From Chamaea fasciata (taxonomy: Eukaryota; Chordata; Aves; Passeriformes; Sylviidae), in assembly GCA_029207755.1 (NCBI GenBank), contig JARCOQ010000002.1, forward strand, positions 55,207,172 to 55,271,171: a DNA stretch of 64,000 nucleotides. The letters run 5' to 3'. This document shows positions 12,501-25,700 of this stretch, one piece after another. Position numbers and translations under genes: made by a program. Every line of letters starts with the position of its first letter. Position 1 is the stretch's first letter. The notes under the pieces are model-generated. The model was given only the letters and a program-made list of their open reading frames with translations. It was not told the origin of the DNA and did not search any database.

Positions 12501-13517
12501 AACATGGGCAACCACATGTTGAGCTGCAAGTATGAAAACTATAAGGCTCTGCTGCAGGCTGCACTGAGCCCAATCATCCAAAAAAGCTGAGGATCCACAT
12601 TTCCCACTCTAGCAAATGGCATCAGTCTCTTGAGAAAAGTTTCCTTGGCTCCTTCAGCTATGTTGAGCTTTGGATTGAATTCAGTTAGGAGTCAGTTGTG
12701 ACTTGGATCTTGCAGGCTGTCCTTAGACTGGCAGATGAAACAAAGCCTGGGACTGTTTTGAACCTTGGAGCGTGACTGTCTATTTTGCAAAACTCTTGGA
12801 CTGGTCCAGGGAGTGGTGGAGGCTGCATGAATTACTGCCCTCCCCAACAGTGCCGAGACATGCGAGCCTTTAGGAAGGTGCTACAGGCCCTTCTGTGCAG
12901 GATGGCTTTGGTGTCAGACAACGTGCACAGGCATGTCCAGTGTTCTAGGAAGTGGTAGGTGCACTCAGATGAAGAAAGGGCTCCATGTATATATATATAA
13001 ACATGAGCAGCCATGCTTCCCAGGAATACACAGCGAGGTAATGCCTTACAAATCTGTGTGGGTTCCAGTTGGTGTATGAAGGGAGCAAACTTGTACATGC
13101 TGCCTCGGAGTACATGGAAAGAAGAGATGTTGGGGCTGCTTTTGCCCCAGCTAAGCCAAAATGGAGGTATGTGGCAATTCAGCATTAGCCAAGGGAAGGA
13201 AGAATTCAGGCACGGAACAGGAACAAGCCTGCGGACACTGGGCTTTTGATATACCCTTTCTTCAGAACTGTGCCAGTTCAGTCATTAGCTGAGAATAAAT
13301 AACAACAAAGTACCTCCTTGAATCAATGTTTATAGGAACAGAGCCCAAGGTCAGGCACATTTAAAAAGGACACTTTTTCCCCTAAAGAAAGCCAGAGTCT
13401 GTGAAAATGAAAGACTTGGAAACTGTTAGCTATTTCCTGAAGGCTATTCTCATTCCTTCTCATGCAAGTTAACATGTGCTTTGCCTGGATGGAAGTGGGT
13501 ATTTTTTTTTTTTTCAG
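9544..13517. other. Unique non-coding DNA
   Basis: No recognised gene or transposon. A T-rich tract lies at 10619-10660. Frames reach 130 codons (9886-10278, minus strand) without any recognisable domain. A short TA run lies near 12990-13000. Confidence 0.5.
10619..10660. repeat. Poly-T tract with a few C interruptions
   Basis: About 42 bp are almost entirely T. The tract ends in AAGGAG and is a simple repeat. Confidence 0.95.
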
Positions 13518-13658
13518 AAGTATTGGAGATATCTTATTTTCCTTTTGAAGGGAAGTTCCAAACCCTGCAAACTTTCTTAGTTTCATGGCCTGAAAGAACT
13601 GAAATATGGTCACTTGTGTGGGCTGCAAAAGTCATCTGTTTGGGCCTGTTTTCAGAGG
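13518..13658 (+). other. Candidate internal exon (unverified)
   Basis: A T14 run ending in CAG stands immediately before 13518, and a donor of the form AGG|GTATGTG follows 13658. The 141 bp between them have no stop codon in one plus-strand frame, and their length is a multiple of three (phase 1 at both ends). They would encode 46 whole residues plus the two split boundary codons, running from VLEISYF to LGLFSE. I recognise no domain. Poly-T runs mimic acceptors by chance, and a 141 bp open stretch is not rare. No partner exon with a matching frame was found. This is more likely a coincidence than a gene. Confidence 0.12.
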
Positions 13659-15384
13659 GTATGTGAGACATACACCTCAAAACAATGAGAGAAGAGAAAG
13701 GAGTCCTCTCAGTGCCTGTTGGCACTGGACTGCTACTGAGACAGTTGTTTCTGAAATTCCTATGCTGACTTGTGGATCTAAACGATTATCCATCCAAATT
13801 CTGATAATCCATTTGTCATCAAGAGAACTCTGGCCCAAGTCTGCAGTGACAGCTCTCTGGCCTGAAGACCCAGGTTTTCCTTTTAAGATTGGCAGGGAAA
13901 AGGACAGGTTACTGCTAGAAATTTTTCCTGTTTAGGATGGGGTTAGGGTCTAAATGCACATCTTGATTCATATTTCACCAGTGCAAACCAGCCCCATCTC
14001 TCATTAATGTTTCCTTAATATTTGATCAGTTGATCAATCTTCCTCTTTGGTTCAATGACTATTTAATCATATATGTAAAATCAAACAACTTCAAAATGAG
14101 AGATTTGGAGCCATTCTCCCCAACCACATTACAGCACACAGCTCTGTAATGACCAATGGAGACTTCAGAGACATGTCAAGCCTCTGCTCTGACTCAACTC
14201 AAAAGTTTGAGCCTGGACTTCTCCCACACTCTTTGCAGGGTCCCAAGCAAAGGAAGATCTTTTCTTGGTCTAGCCTTGTGGTTTCAGTCCAACCAGCTGC
14301 ATTGATGACTGTCTCTATGTTTCTCAGTCAGGACTTGAACCTGGCCTCCCAGGTGACAGGCTGGCTTGGAGCCCTATTGTTCAGTGCTGTTCCCCAGGAT
14401 AGTAGTTTTGGTTTGGAGAGAATTGGTTGAAGTGACTGAAGCAGAGCTAGGAGCTGAGTATTGCTGGATTCCAGGACCTTCTCCATGAGATTCTGCTCTT
14501 TCCTAGTCCATGGAAGGGCAAGGAATGTACCTGGCATGCTCAGGTCCCCTCAGACCTTGTATGGGGGTCGCCTGTTTTCTGCTCTGAAGACTGAGAATTC
14601 TCTAGGCAGCAGCGGGATGAGGAAGAGCAGGGGATTGCAGTGCTAGAATGGACATGGGAGCTTGTTTCTTGGTGTCTCACCTTGGTACTATGCTAGTTAA
14701 TTCTACACCCGTCTGCATTCTGGGGTCCTCTTTCCCTTGAAAAAGTAGGAGGATAGATTTTATATCAGGAATATGATGCCATTTAGTAATGAGATGGAAC
14801 AACTTGCTTGCACCATGCTGATCACCTTAAGTAAAGGAAATCAGACCATTGTTTTTGTTTTGAATGTACCATAACTGACTTCTAGAAATGCTTCATTTTT
14901 TGATATACTTTGAGCAAGGTGCTCAAAAGGAGGAAAACAGGATCAAATTTAACATCTCATGTTTCTCAATACTTCTCTAGCAGAAAAGAAATTTCTGAAA
15001 GTAAGCCAAGACCACATCAAAATCATATCAAACCATGTCTATTTCTGCTTAATGAGGCATCTTCGTATAGATCAGTTAGCACAAACACTTATTCATTCAT
15101 CCTTTCACTAACCACTCAACCAGAAAAATACAACTGACATTTAAATAGTGCAGTAGGAGAGACAGGCAGGTTAGCTAGGCTGGGGATAGGGCCAGTAATT
15201 TCACAGTGTAACAGGAAGGCTCTCAAACACTCTATGAATTAATTGAGGCTGAACTAGAAGACATGGGTTTTGCTAAGGTTAATAACAGCTGACAGCTTGA
15301 CCTATTCCTGCAGTTTACTGTACCAGCATCAGTCCCAGGATCTGCCTGTCTTCTGTCTCTGTCTAAAGATGGTGATGAGAGAGT
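13659..15384. other. Unique non-coding DNA
   Basis: No repeat ends or coding features are recognised. Short overlapping frames at 14.1-14.6 kb occur on both strands and carry no known domain. Confidence 0.5.
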
Positions 15385-17289
15385 TGAGTGCCCATGAGTA
15401 AGAATCAGGGGAGAATGCCAACAAGACAGGTGTCCTGGTAGGAGTCTCTTACAGTCTCTTCACCTGACAAGGGTGAAGAGGCAGGTGAAATATTCTGTAA
15501 GCAGGGGGGAGAAGTCTCACAATCTCTGGCCTTTGTTCTTGTGGAGGACTTCAGCTTATCAGACATCTGCTAGAAATACAACACAGCAGACAGAAAACAG
15601 TCCAGGAGGTTCCTGGAGTATATAGAAGATAACTTGGTGACAGAACTGGTGAGGGAGCCAGCAAGGAGAGGTGTCCCACTGAACCTGCTCATTGTGAACA
15701 GAGAAGGGCTGGCAGGTGATGTGATGGTCACTGTGAGGCAGCCTTGGAAACAGTGACCATGAAATGACATAGGTTTTGGTTCTTGTAAGGAAAGTAAGGA
15801 AGGTGGTAAGCAGAACTGCAACCCTGGACTTCTGGAGGGCTGAGTTTGGCCTGTTTAGGACACTGGTTGAGAGAGTCCCTTGGGAGGCAGTCCTGAAGGG
15901 AAAAGGGGTCCCAGAAGGCTGGACATTCGTCAAGAAGGAAATGTTACAAGTGCAGGAGCAGGTTGTCCGCGTATGCTGAAAGATGAGTCAGTGGAGAAGA
16001 AGAAGTGTGGATGAACAGAGAGCTTTGGCTGAAACTGAGGAAAAAATAGGGAGGTTATGACCTTTGGAAGAAGGGGCAGGCAGCTCAGAAGGAGTACAAG
16101 GCTGTTGTGAGGTTATGCAGGGAGAAAATTAAAAGGGCTAAAGCCAAGCTAGAACTTAATCAGGCTACTGACAAAAACAGTAAAAATGTTTCTATCAATT
16201 CATCAGCAACACAAGGAGGGCTAAGGAGAATCTCCATCCTCATGAAGGATGGCTCATAGCTTGGATGGGTACACTGTTTGTTGGGTAAAAACTGATTGGA
16301 TGACTGGACTCAGAGAGTGGTGGATAGAGTTAAATCCAGCAGGTGGCTGGTCACAAGTGGTGTGCCCAGGGCTCAGTTTTAGAGCCAGTCCTGTTTAATT
16401 TCTTTATCAACAATCTGGGTGAGAGGATTGAGTGCACCCTCAGTTAATTTGCTCAGGACACCAAGTTGTGTGAGTGTGTTTATCTGCTGGAGAGTAGGAA
16501 GGCTCTGCAGAGAATCTGGGTGAGCTGGAAGTATGTGCCAAGGCTAGTTGTATGAAATACAGCAAGGCCAAGTGCTGGGTCCTGCCCTTGCGTCACAACA
16601 ACCCCAGGCAGCGCTACAGGCTGGGGCAGAGTGGCTGTAAACCTGGCCTGTGGAAAAGGACCTGGGGGTGCTGGTCAACAGCAGCTGAACATGAGCCAGC
16701 TGTGCCCAGGGGGCCAAGAGGACCAATGGCATCCTGGCCTGGATCAGCAGTAGTGTGGCCAGCAGGACCAGGGCACTGATTGCCCCCAGTAGCTGGAACT
16801 GGTGAGGCCACATCTCAAATACTCTGTGCAGTTCTGGGCCCTTCACTACAAGAAAGACACTGAGGTGCTGGCGTGAATCCAGAGAAGGGTTGGAGCATGT
16901 CTTATGAGAAGTAGTGGTGTTGCCTAGAAGGCTTAAGGCATCAGTTGAGGGAGCTGGATTGTTTAGCTTGGAGAAAAGGATGGTTATAGGGACCTTATCA
17001 CTCTCTATGACTATCTGAAGTTGTAGAAAATGAGGGATTTGGTCTCTTCCTTCAAGTAACAGATGTGTCAGGCAAGATTTAGATTGGATATTAGGAAAAA
17101 GGATTCAATGAAAGGATTATCAAATGTTCGAAAAGCTGTGCAAGGAAGTGGTAGAGTCCCCATCCCTGGATGTATTTAAAGGGTATGTAGGATGTGGCAC
17201 TTAGGGACATGGTTATTGGTGGCCTTGAGAGTGTTAGGTTAATGGTTGAGCTTGATGGTACTTTCCAACCTAAATGATTCTATGACTCT
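15385..17289 (+). mobile_element. CR1 LINE, 5'-truncated, with a large internal deletion (dead copy)
   Basis: This is a long copy of the avian non-LTR retrotransposon CR1. Its ORF2 normally encodes an endonuclease and a reverse transcriptase. The copy begins downstream of the endonuclease region. A CR1 ORF2 segment is readable at 15812-15979 (TATLDFWRAEFGLF... VPWEAVLKGKGV). At about 16240-16255 the sequence jumps from the region encoding the start of the reverse transcriptase to its later part, so roughly 0.7-0.9 kb is missing compared with full CR1 as I know it. That gap includes the first catalytic aspartate motif. The second motif, normally FADD, reads FAQD (codons at 16448-16459) and follows a TAA stop at 16445-16447. 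The 3' end carries the CR1 hallmark TTCCAACCTAAATGATTC and stops at about 17289. The element cannot move by itself. Confidence 0.93.
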
Positions 17290-19157
17290 AAATATCCATT
17301 GCTGGATTTAGCCTCTGTACAGAGCTGGGAAGTACCATCATTTGAATGTTGCTGCCCAGTCCTGGTCCCCACTGCTGGGTGTACCCAGGCACACAGCTGG
17401 GACATCTCCACCTGGCTCCCCAGAGTCCCTCACCCATGCTGTTGGAAGCACAGGGCTCATGCTGATGGTGGAGCTAATGGGGCATGAGTGAATATTGAGG
17501 TTTGTCATGTGGATATTATAGCTTGTGAGTATGTTTGCCAGCTGCTTCTATGACCTGGAGTTAGAGTCTGTCTACAGGGGTCCATTAGGAAACTTTTCAT
17601 GCTGTATTTATTCTTGGGGGAAAGACATTGAAACAACATGACCCGAAACACACTAGCAAATCTGAAAACTATAGAGTAAATTACCGCAGGGAAAAGGCAC
17701 TCTCTGCTCAGTGCCTGCCTGGTAATGATGCTTTCTTCTGTTTGTTCTAACCTAGTGTTTCTTTGCAGGCAGCATAAGGCCAGTGGCAAAAGTACATCTC
17801 ACAAGAACTAATTGGCTTCAGACATGGACTTCACAGTTTTTATCACTGGCTGTTATCACTGTGCAGCTTAATGAGGCACAAGCCAGAACAGCCTGAAGTC
17901 TCAGATGATGTGTGTTTGAAATGCATTTTGAAGGCCATATCTTGAGCTCTAGGTGAGGGTTGAAGGCACACACCAACTGTGCCAGGTGGAACCTGAAAAG
18001 TGATCCTTAGGATTGCTGTCTCTATAGGAGCCACCAGACTGTCAGAGTGGAGAGGAAAGGATAGGAAGGTACAGGCTGAAGGCAACACTCGTGTGGACAC
18101 CATTCCTCTTCAATGCCAGGGTTGGGCCTCTTTATCTAGGACAACACATGCACCAGGATAGCCATACAGAGGAGTCAGACCTCCAAAGCTGAGGCAGAAA
18201 TAAGGATTTTGTAATGAAATAGACCTGAGCATAGTCGTGTGAAGCTGGTAATACGTGGAAGATGCTGATGTTGGGAATCTTGTCTATTTGGGTTGTAGTT
18301 TCCAAACCACAATTGCAGTTAAAAGGCTCAGCAGTGGTGTTGCAAAGGTGTGGAAGGCTTAGGTACAATGTGTAGGATTCATTGTGCCACTCACTGGCAA
18401 TCCAATGAGTCTGGGGTTCTCCTTACCATCTGTGGAAAGCAAGGTTCATTTAGCTGAGCTTACCTTAGGATGTGCTGGCTTTCTCTATGGGGCTACCTCT
18501 TTCCCCTTCTCAATTAGAAAAATATCCTGAAAACGACTTGCTCTGACCTGGACATGTTTCTTATAAATGTCTAAGTGGGACCAGATGGTTCCTACCACCC
18601 ATGTACAAAGGAGACCATCAATCTGAGCTACAAATAGGAGCAATGGATGCTGGTCCTTGGCTTGTTCTGTTGATCCTGCCATGGAGCTGGTCTTGGCTTT
18701 CCAAACTGTAGCAGAAATGCAACTGGCAGCAACTCAGTGATTTTTCATTATTACTTTACACCAGGTTGTGCTAAGTAAAAACTGCTGATGTTAAGGGATA
18801 TTCTGGGTGCCTTGTACAGGTATTTTTTACTCTTGAAGACTGGTAGGCAGATGCTTAATCCCTCTCCTACTTGCTTCCTCTGTTGTATACAGAATTGAGT
18901 TGGCTTGCTTCTGTTTGAGTCTGCACAACGTTAGAATACAAGGGCAGCAGTACAGATCTCTGTGCTTTTGCTGTCCTGCCTCCTTCGCTATTAGTTTCAG
19001 CACTATTTCAGCTTCATGCTTGCGCCTGCATGCTCACTCTGATCTGGGATCCCTGCCAGCTGCTACAACCATGTCCTAATGCCAGCTGGGATGTGTAGGT
19101 GCTGCAGCGATAGGATGACGCTCATAGTACTGGACATTTTTTTTTTACATTTTGCAG
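17290..19157. other. Unique non-coding DNA
   Basis: No transposon, RNA gene or coding frame is recognised. Frames do not exceed about 94 codons. Confidence 0.5.
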
Positions 19158-19261
19158 AAGATGAAAGCGACTTCTCTGTGAGCTCTCAGCCTCTTCAGGA
19201 GCATGCTGTTAATGGGCTTAGTCCCAAAGGCAAAGATCTTTCCCATCTCCCATTTTCTTGA
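19158..19261 (+). other. Candidate terminal exon (unverified)
   Basis: A T9 run, then ACATTTTGCAG, forms a good splice acceptor just before 19158. The following frame encodes about 33 polar residues (EDESDFSVSSQPLQEH... to HLPFS) and ends at a TGA at 19259-19261. The composition, rich in Asp, Glu and Ser, looks more protein-like than most chance frames here. I recognise no family, see no upstream exon, and find no clear AATAAA close downstream. It remains a weak lead. Confidence 0.12.
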
Positions 19262-22200
19262 AATTTGGGATCTCATGGATTTCCGTGAGAAGTGTGGGCA
19301 TTTGACACTTCAGATTAACAAGCTCTGTTCCTGCCAAGGCAGATATTTGCTGGCACCCACTGTGCCCACATGGGAAGAACTGCTTCCAGAAATCATTCTC
19401 TTAGAAGCCTCAACCCTGTGCTGGGAGTTCCTGCAACTGGATCAGGCTTTGCATTTATTTATGGGCTAGAAGAATAGTTGATTTTAGTCAGACCCTCTAT
19501 GAGCATGAAGAAAAACAAAGCTGAACATCTCCTCCCAATGTTACCAATTGGTTCTATTGTACAGTGGTTTTGTCAACAAGTTATTTAAGATCTTAATCCC
19601 TTTCAGCTATTAGGGGGACCCCTGAGGTAGAGTGAGACTGGAAAGAGAAGTGATTTTCATTTGGATTTTCTTTTTTTTTCTCTAGTGCTGTAACCTGATG
19701 AAGAGGCAGTGACATTTCAAAATGCGTACTCCATTCATGGCTACCTGCTTAAAATGAGGAAGGTGGAGGAGTAAGAAGAAAAGACTCCTTTAAATCTGTA
19801 GAGGAACTCTGGTGCCTGTGAGGGCTATTTGAAGAAGAAGTAAAACCACTTCATCTTGTTAATCTATTTCTGCATTGTAACTTATGCTGCCATTCACACA
19901 GTGTCAGAAAGCTATTGTAAACCCTTGTATAAACTCACCCTGCAGACTTGAGGGGCTTGAGACCATGGCTCTGCCAGCCCTAGAATATTTGTGATAGGAT
20001 AATAGCAGGTTTCACTCTTAAAAGATTTTTTTGGAGAGGTTAATGCACAAGAGGAAGAATGTTAATGATTCCCAACAGACCACCTACTAAGCTGCTAGTA
20101 ATAGGCAATCTCTAGCGTGTACATCGTGGTAGAGGTGAGTTCTGAAATGAGATGTGAAATATAAGCTAGGAGCTTTTGCAAATGATTTTTGCAAGGCACT
20201 CCATGAAATACTACATCATTGAGATTTCTGAGAAAGCCCAGGCTGGGAAATTGCTTCAGACCAGCAGCTGGAGGAAAGTTACTATTTCTTTGGACATTGC
20301 CACTCACAAGAGGGAAAGCCAGATGGACAGTTCAGGAGGGTAACTTGCTGGGAGCAACAGGGGAATAGCCAGACTAATAACATAAACGAAAGATGCTTGA
20401 GGACAGGCTTTGTCTCAGCTAACACTAAATATTTAGTCATCTAGGCTCTCTTTGTGGTCAGCAGAGCATGGCACTTTGAAGCCATGATTCATCTGACCTA
20501 TTTTGGGCACTACCCTACCTAGGATGAGATAAATTTCACTTTATTCATGCCTATTTCTTCCTGAAAGAAGAAACTGAGAGAGCTTCAGGCACATAGCCTA
20601 GATACAGACATCTGTATTTTAGACACGTCAGGGGAGGTGAGACAAATCCTCCTTTGCACATGGAGTGGGACTGTGAGAGAGGACATGGATGGCCACATGG
20701 CACCCTGTGAATCTGGGACAGCATCCAGTCACCCTCTGCCCTTGTCTTCAGTAGGAACCAGAATGAGAGAGGATGGAAACCAAAAAAGGAACAGAGAGGA
20801 AAAGGAATGGAGAGCTTCATTTCAGCCATGTTGTTTCAGCTCTCATTAAATGCTCCTGCAAGGAATATGAGAGATGTAGGCTGAGGAGAATAACACAATG
20901 AATTAGAAATAGGAAAATGTGTGTTACAAGTTTTACTAAGATGGGAGCTTCTTCACGAACAGCCAACATTATTATAATGATCAACTGAAAAAGGAACAGT
21001 GACATTTTATTATTATAATTTTGATCTAAAATTGCATTCCAAAATCTTTATGGGCTATCTTAAACTTGCTGAAATGTATATTTTGCACTGAAAAACAGAT
21101 TTTGCATGAGTGGAAAAAAAGAAAGCTTTTGTGATGACTGCAGCACAAATTTCTGTGAATTGTTCTTAAAGCTGCATTGCCAGAAATGTCATGAATCTGC
21201 TCAGAACTCCAAGGAAGGGAAGTGGTTTGAAATTCCTAACACTGCTGTTTCAGCCAGAATAGCCATTTTGGGTGTACTTTGCATGAAGTATGGCTTCAGG
21301 GCATGATATGTCTTCATGCTGGGCCCTGTATTGTGCCAAGGAACTTCTCAGTGTTTAACAAATAATAATAGATATAAGCTGTGTAAGCATATGTGAATCT
21401 TCATGTTATAATTTCACGTGTAGAAAAATGATCTCATACGCACATAGGAAATAGAGCAGATGGTAAAATGTGTGCTGGACTTCACTCAGTCTGGAGAGTA
21501 AGACTCCTAGACAATAAAAGCACAAATGCTGGATGGTCCCCTCCAGCCATGCACACAAAGTACTGCCTCATGAACTGAGATGGGGGAGCACAGATCAAAA
21601 CAGATTAAGAAGCCACCTTTGATCTGTTGTTTTCTCCTATTGATGCAAGTTGCAGCACTGTGATCTGTCATCCCCTGTGTGGGTATCCAAAGGTGAGTGT
21701 GCATGGACAGCCCTCAGCTGTGTTACTGGGAGATTGGTAGCCAGGTGTATTATTCCAGTTTTGAACGTGCAATTCCACCCATTTCAGAGGTATTTCACCT
21801 GCAGTGAAACTGTCTCAGTAAGGTGGTTCTTGATGAAGTCTTATAACTTAACCCTGCTTTTTTTCCTCCAGAGATCATCCTTGGTGGAGATAGATGAATC
21901 CTAGCCCACATTCCTATTTCAAGGCACGAGTTTCTCTCAGAGACTAGGGCCAAGCTGCAGCCCTGAGCAATAACATGGTAAGCTGGGAAAATCAGTAAAA
22001 ACCATGAACTGGCTGAGTTCAAAATTTCTGCTGGAAGAGGAAAACTGAGAAATGGGTCCATGCCAGATTGCAAGGAAGTTTTCCTCTGTATACTAGCAAA
22101 ACAGATACCAGCAGAGCACTGCAAAAGCAAACCACAGCCAACAAAGCCTCTTCCCAACATATTTCTCACCAGAAAGTTTGTAGGTAAACAAAAGCTGCAC

Positions 22201-22710
22201 ATGCCAGGTCTATTATAAGAGTAAGCTGAGCTGGAAGACTTCTTCAGTTATATCAGTGCAAACATTCTGAGTGCAGATCTGGCCAGCTAGTAGCCCCTGA
22301 TTGATGTACAATATTAGATTCATGCCTGCGTCAGGAGAAAAATTATCTTTTGTTGTCATGTCTGTTTTTATTCTCCTTTCTCTTTGCCTGGTGCCCATAG
22401 GTTGCCTGATGGGCTATTCTGGAGTGTTAAATACAAATCATCACAGTGCTCTATTGGATACGCTTCTCTACATTGGTCTGATCACGTGTTTCAGAGACCA
22501 AAAAATAAGCTCACATCTATCCACTGGCAACTTCCATTCAATGGCAGTGGCTTTGGCACAGCTATCCATGATTTCATGGCAGAATTCAGGAAAATTTTGC
22601 CACAAAGTTGGAGGAAATATGATTTGAAAATGGAAGGACAGGCGGTGAAAATTTTGTATTGGGTTGCTGCGATATCAGTGCTGAGATGCATTGGAGGAAT
22701 AAGATCTATG
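19262..22710. other. Unique non-coding DNA
   Basis: Frames reach 135 codons (21795-22202, minus strand) and have no known domain. A pyrimidine tract plus CAG at about 21855-21871 resembles a splice acceptor, but the frame behind it closes after about ten codons. Nothing else is recognised. Confidence 0.5.
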
Positions 22711-22782
22711 ATTTGGGTTTGGGGTGGGGGGGTTGTTTGTTTGTGTTTGCTGGATTTTGTTTGTTTGTAGCTTTGTTTGTAG
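22711..22782 (+). repeat. G/T-rich imperfect (TTTG)n tract
   Basis: GGGTTTGGGG and a G7 run are followed by several TTTG or TTGT units, interrupted at about 22748-22755. It is low-complexity sequence. Confidence 0.85.
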
Positions 22783-25700
22783 TCTAGATCCTGTCTTTTC
22801 CATTCACTTTAGTGTTTATCTTGGGGAAATACCTTTGCACCTCTCTTTTCTCAAAAGTAATCCAGCAATAACTCTGTTGCTTACATGATTTCTTCATTCA
22901 GACCATAACCAGTACCCATGGTTATGTCTGTGGAAGAGCAGTGGAGTTAGAAATTGCAACCTGCTTTGAAGTAAACCACCCAAAGGTTTTAACTGGTGGA
23001 GGTCAGTGGGAGATGGGGACAGAGGGAGGAGGTGGAAGGTGCTGTCTTGAGAAGAAACTGCATTAGTGATCTCTGTAATTTGCCTTCTTGACAACTGGAG
23101 AGGGATTTTCCTAATAGAAAACCTGTGAGCTATATGAGGAGGATAATCCACTTGACCCTTGCCCTCTCCTAAGCCTTTAAGTCATCATAACATTTCATTT
23201 CTTACCAACTGCAGGACCACTTCTTGAGATTCATTTTGATTGCAATGCAAAACCAGCATTGTTCAGCCAGGAGGAAGAGGAGAGTAGGGGTGTCAGAGCA
23301 GGGTACGTGAGTGGGGACACAGCAACCATTTGAAGAGGGTGAGAGCTGGTGGCAGCAAGGAAGATAAACAGGGTGTGTTTGTGCAAGTGACCTTATTTAT
23401 TTCAGCATCCTGACGAGGGACCAAATGTACTGCATTGAAGGAAGTCAGTCCACACACATATGGGAGTGGATCCAGCACTACGTGGCTGGCACAAGCCCAG
23501 GTGCTGTTGTGCAGGGTGACAGCTTGGGGTTCTCAAGGCAGCTGCTGTCCTCAGCGCTGGCTTTTGAGAACTCTTTGCCTTGCAGGCTGTGCTGAAATGG
23601 GCAGGGTGGTTATTCAGAGCTGGCAGGGCGTTCTGCTCTGGCACCCCCCAGCCCTGTGGCACCAGCAGTGGGGGAGGACCCTCAGCCCCACGGCACTGAG
23701 CAGACCCCCATCAGCGACTGATTCAAAATTGTAATTTGTTACTGCAGCATTTGGCCGCTGACTGGCTCATGGACCAGTCCTGACATTATTTCTTTTTAAT
23801 ACTGTATTTGTTATCCTCGGAATATTTTGGGTGGGTAATTATCCAGTGTGTACTGTGTATTGCAGAGCCCGGGAATATTTGCTTTGGCTTTACTTCCTGG
23901 TTAGTTAGGGTGTGCGGTTGCTGGCCTAGATCGCATGGCATTGTTTCTGACTACGTAAATGAAATTTTTATACAAGAGAATAATGAATACAGACCAGAGA
24001 ATAAGGCACATCCTGTGGCAATTTCACAAAGGCAATTTTTCTTGCTAAAACCCATAAGGGGCTCAGCAGTTGTGATTATTTACACATGTATTTAATGGCT
24101 GTCCACATATGACTGATACAGGATAACAGACACCTTGTAACCAGAGACAGCTGTGTTTGGTGGGTGCCTTGAATCATCCCTGGCTTCGTCTGTTTTCTTT
24201 CCCTCTCCTCTTTCCTGTTTGACTATAGAGGCGCTTCTAAGGATGAGGAAGAAAACCTTCATTTAAAACCGCATGAAACCAAAGGCTGGGTGTAACCAGC
24301 TTCAAATCCGGACAAGAATCAGCATGTAACTTCATGTGTTACTGTTTTCACCGTTCAGCATATCACATGGATGGGGTGGCATTTTAAAACACACAGAGGA
24401 TTGCTGCCACACATGCAGTAATGTGTGCACACACATGCACACCCCTCGGTGTACACATACTTTACACTGCACCCAGTTTGGCTGTGGTGCCAGCAGCAGC
24501 CCTGCTGTGGTGAAGAAAGCTCAGCCTGAATGTTCTCTCAGCTCCCTGTGCCGAGACCCACTTTGCCACAGGTGAAATGGGTATGGAAACTGGCTATTTT
24601 AAAGAGTTTGTCTGAGCTAGGTGTCAGTCAGAGCGATTGTTCTACTCCTTGCAAAAACTAAAGAATTTGCTTTTTCCAAATCTTTGAATATCATCTTGTG
24701 ACTATGTTAATGCACACATGACTTCAAGACATTGAAATTTCAGTATCAAGTGTCACAAATGTATGTCCAAGCCCCACGTGTGATCATGGTACTCAGACAG
24801 CAGCTGTGGCTAAAGAGTTCAATCTATCACTTCTCAATCCACAAACAAATGGCAAATGTTCCTGAGGGTCTTTTAAAAGTAAAAGAGATCAGATATAAGA
24901 AAAGAAAATGGAACTCGTCTAGAAAATAATATTGGTAAAACACTGGAAACCACAAATTCCACTAACATGGGATTTTATTATTTGCAGGTGCTTTTGTTTA
25001 CTGCCTGTGCAGGTCCAGACCTTGCTTTGGGTACAGTGGGGACTTGCTGCAAGAGGACATGAGTGGAGATGAGGGGTAGGGATGGATGTTATTTGCAAGT
25101 TACCAAACCCACTGCTTATGAGAGAATGGAAAACCTTTGCCTGACAAAGAGAGTTCCGTGGGGTTTGAGGGCAAGGTTTCCTGTCATCCACACACCAAGG
25201 GAGCTCTGATAGGAGAATACCTTGTGCTGTGATGCCATCTAAACTTGGGAAGCAATACATGCCAGCAGGGGTGATGCCTTCACTAGCTGCCTTGTCAGCC
25301 ACAATGCTCCCTTTCCATCACTGCACCCCATTCCTGAGATTAGGATCCACGCTGGTGTGAGCCCCCCATATCACAGGCTGCCAGTTGCTCAGAAATCCTT
25401 GCTCTGAATGGGTGAATGGATAGTTTCACAGTGGGTTGAAAATACAGCCCCATGTTCAATGTAACCTTTAATCTTGATTAAAAAGCTTCCAGGGCCAGGC
25501 AGCCTGGGCTGCATCCTTTGTTCAGTTCTGGCAGTGGCTCTTGCACTCCCTAATCCCTGTTAATATCACCGCTTGTCAAAGAAGATTTGTGCCTTTCCTG
25601 GAAGATGGATGCCTATTTTGTACCAGCCGGGGGAGAGGGAGATGCCTCATCAGCTGGTGCTGGGAACAGCGAGTAGCAGACAAGAAAAGCATCCTGTCTT

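Noticed and set aside
15776..16846. Open frames that look protein-like
   Set aside because: They are remnants of CR1 ORF2 or its complement, not host genes.
24410..24475. CA/TG-rich patch considered as a microsatellite
   Set aside because: The units are too irregular to be called a tandem repeat.
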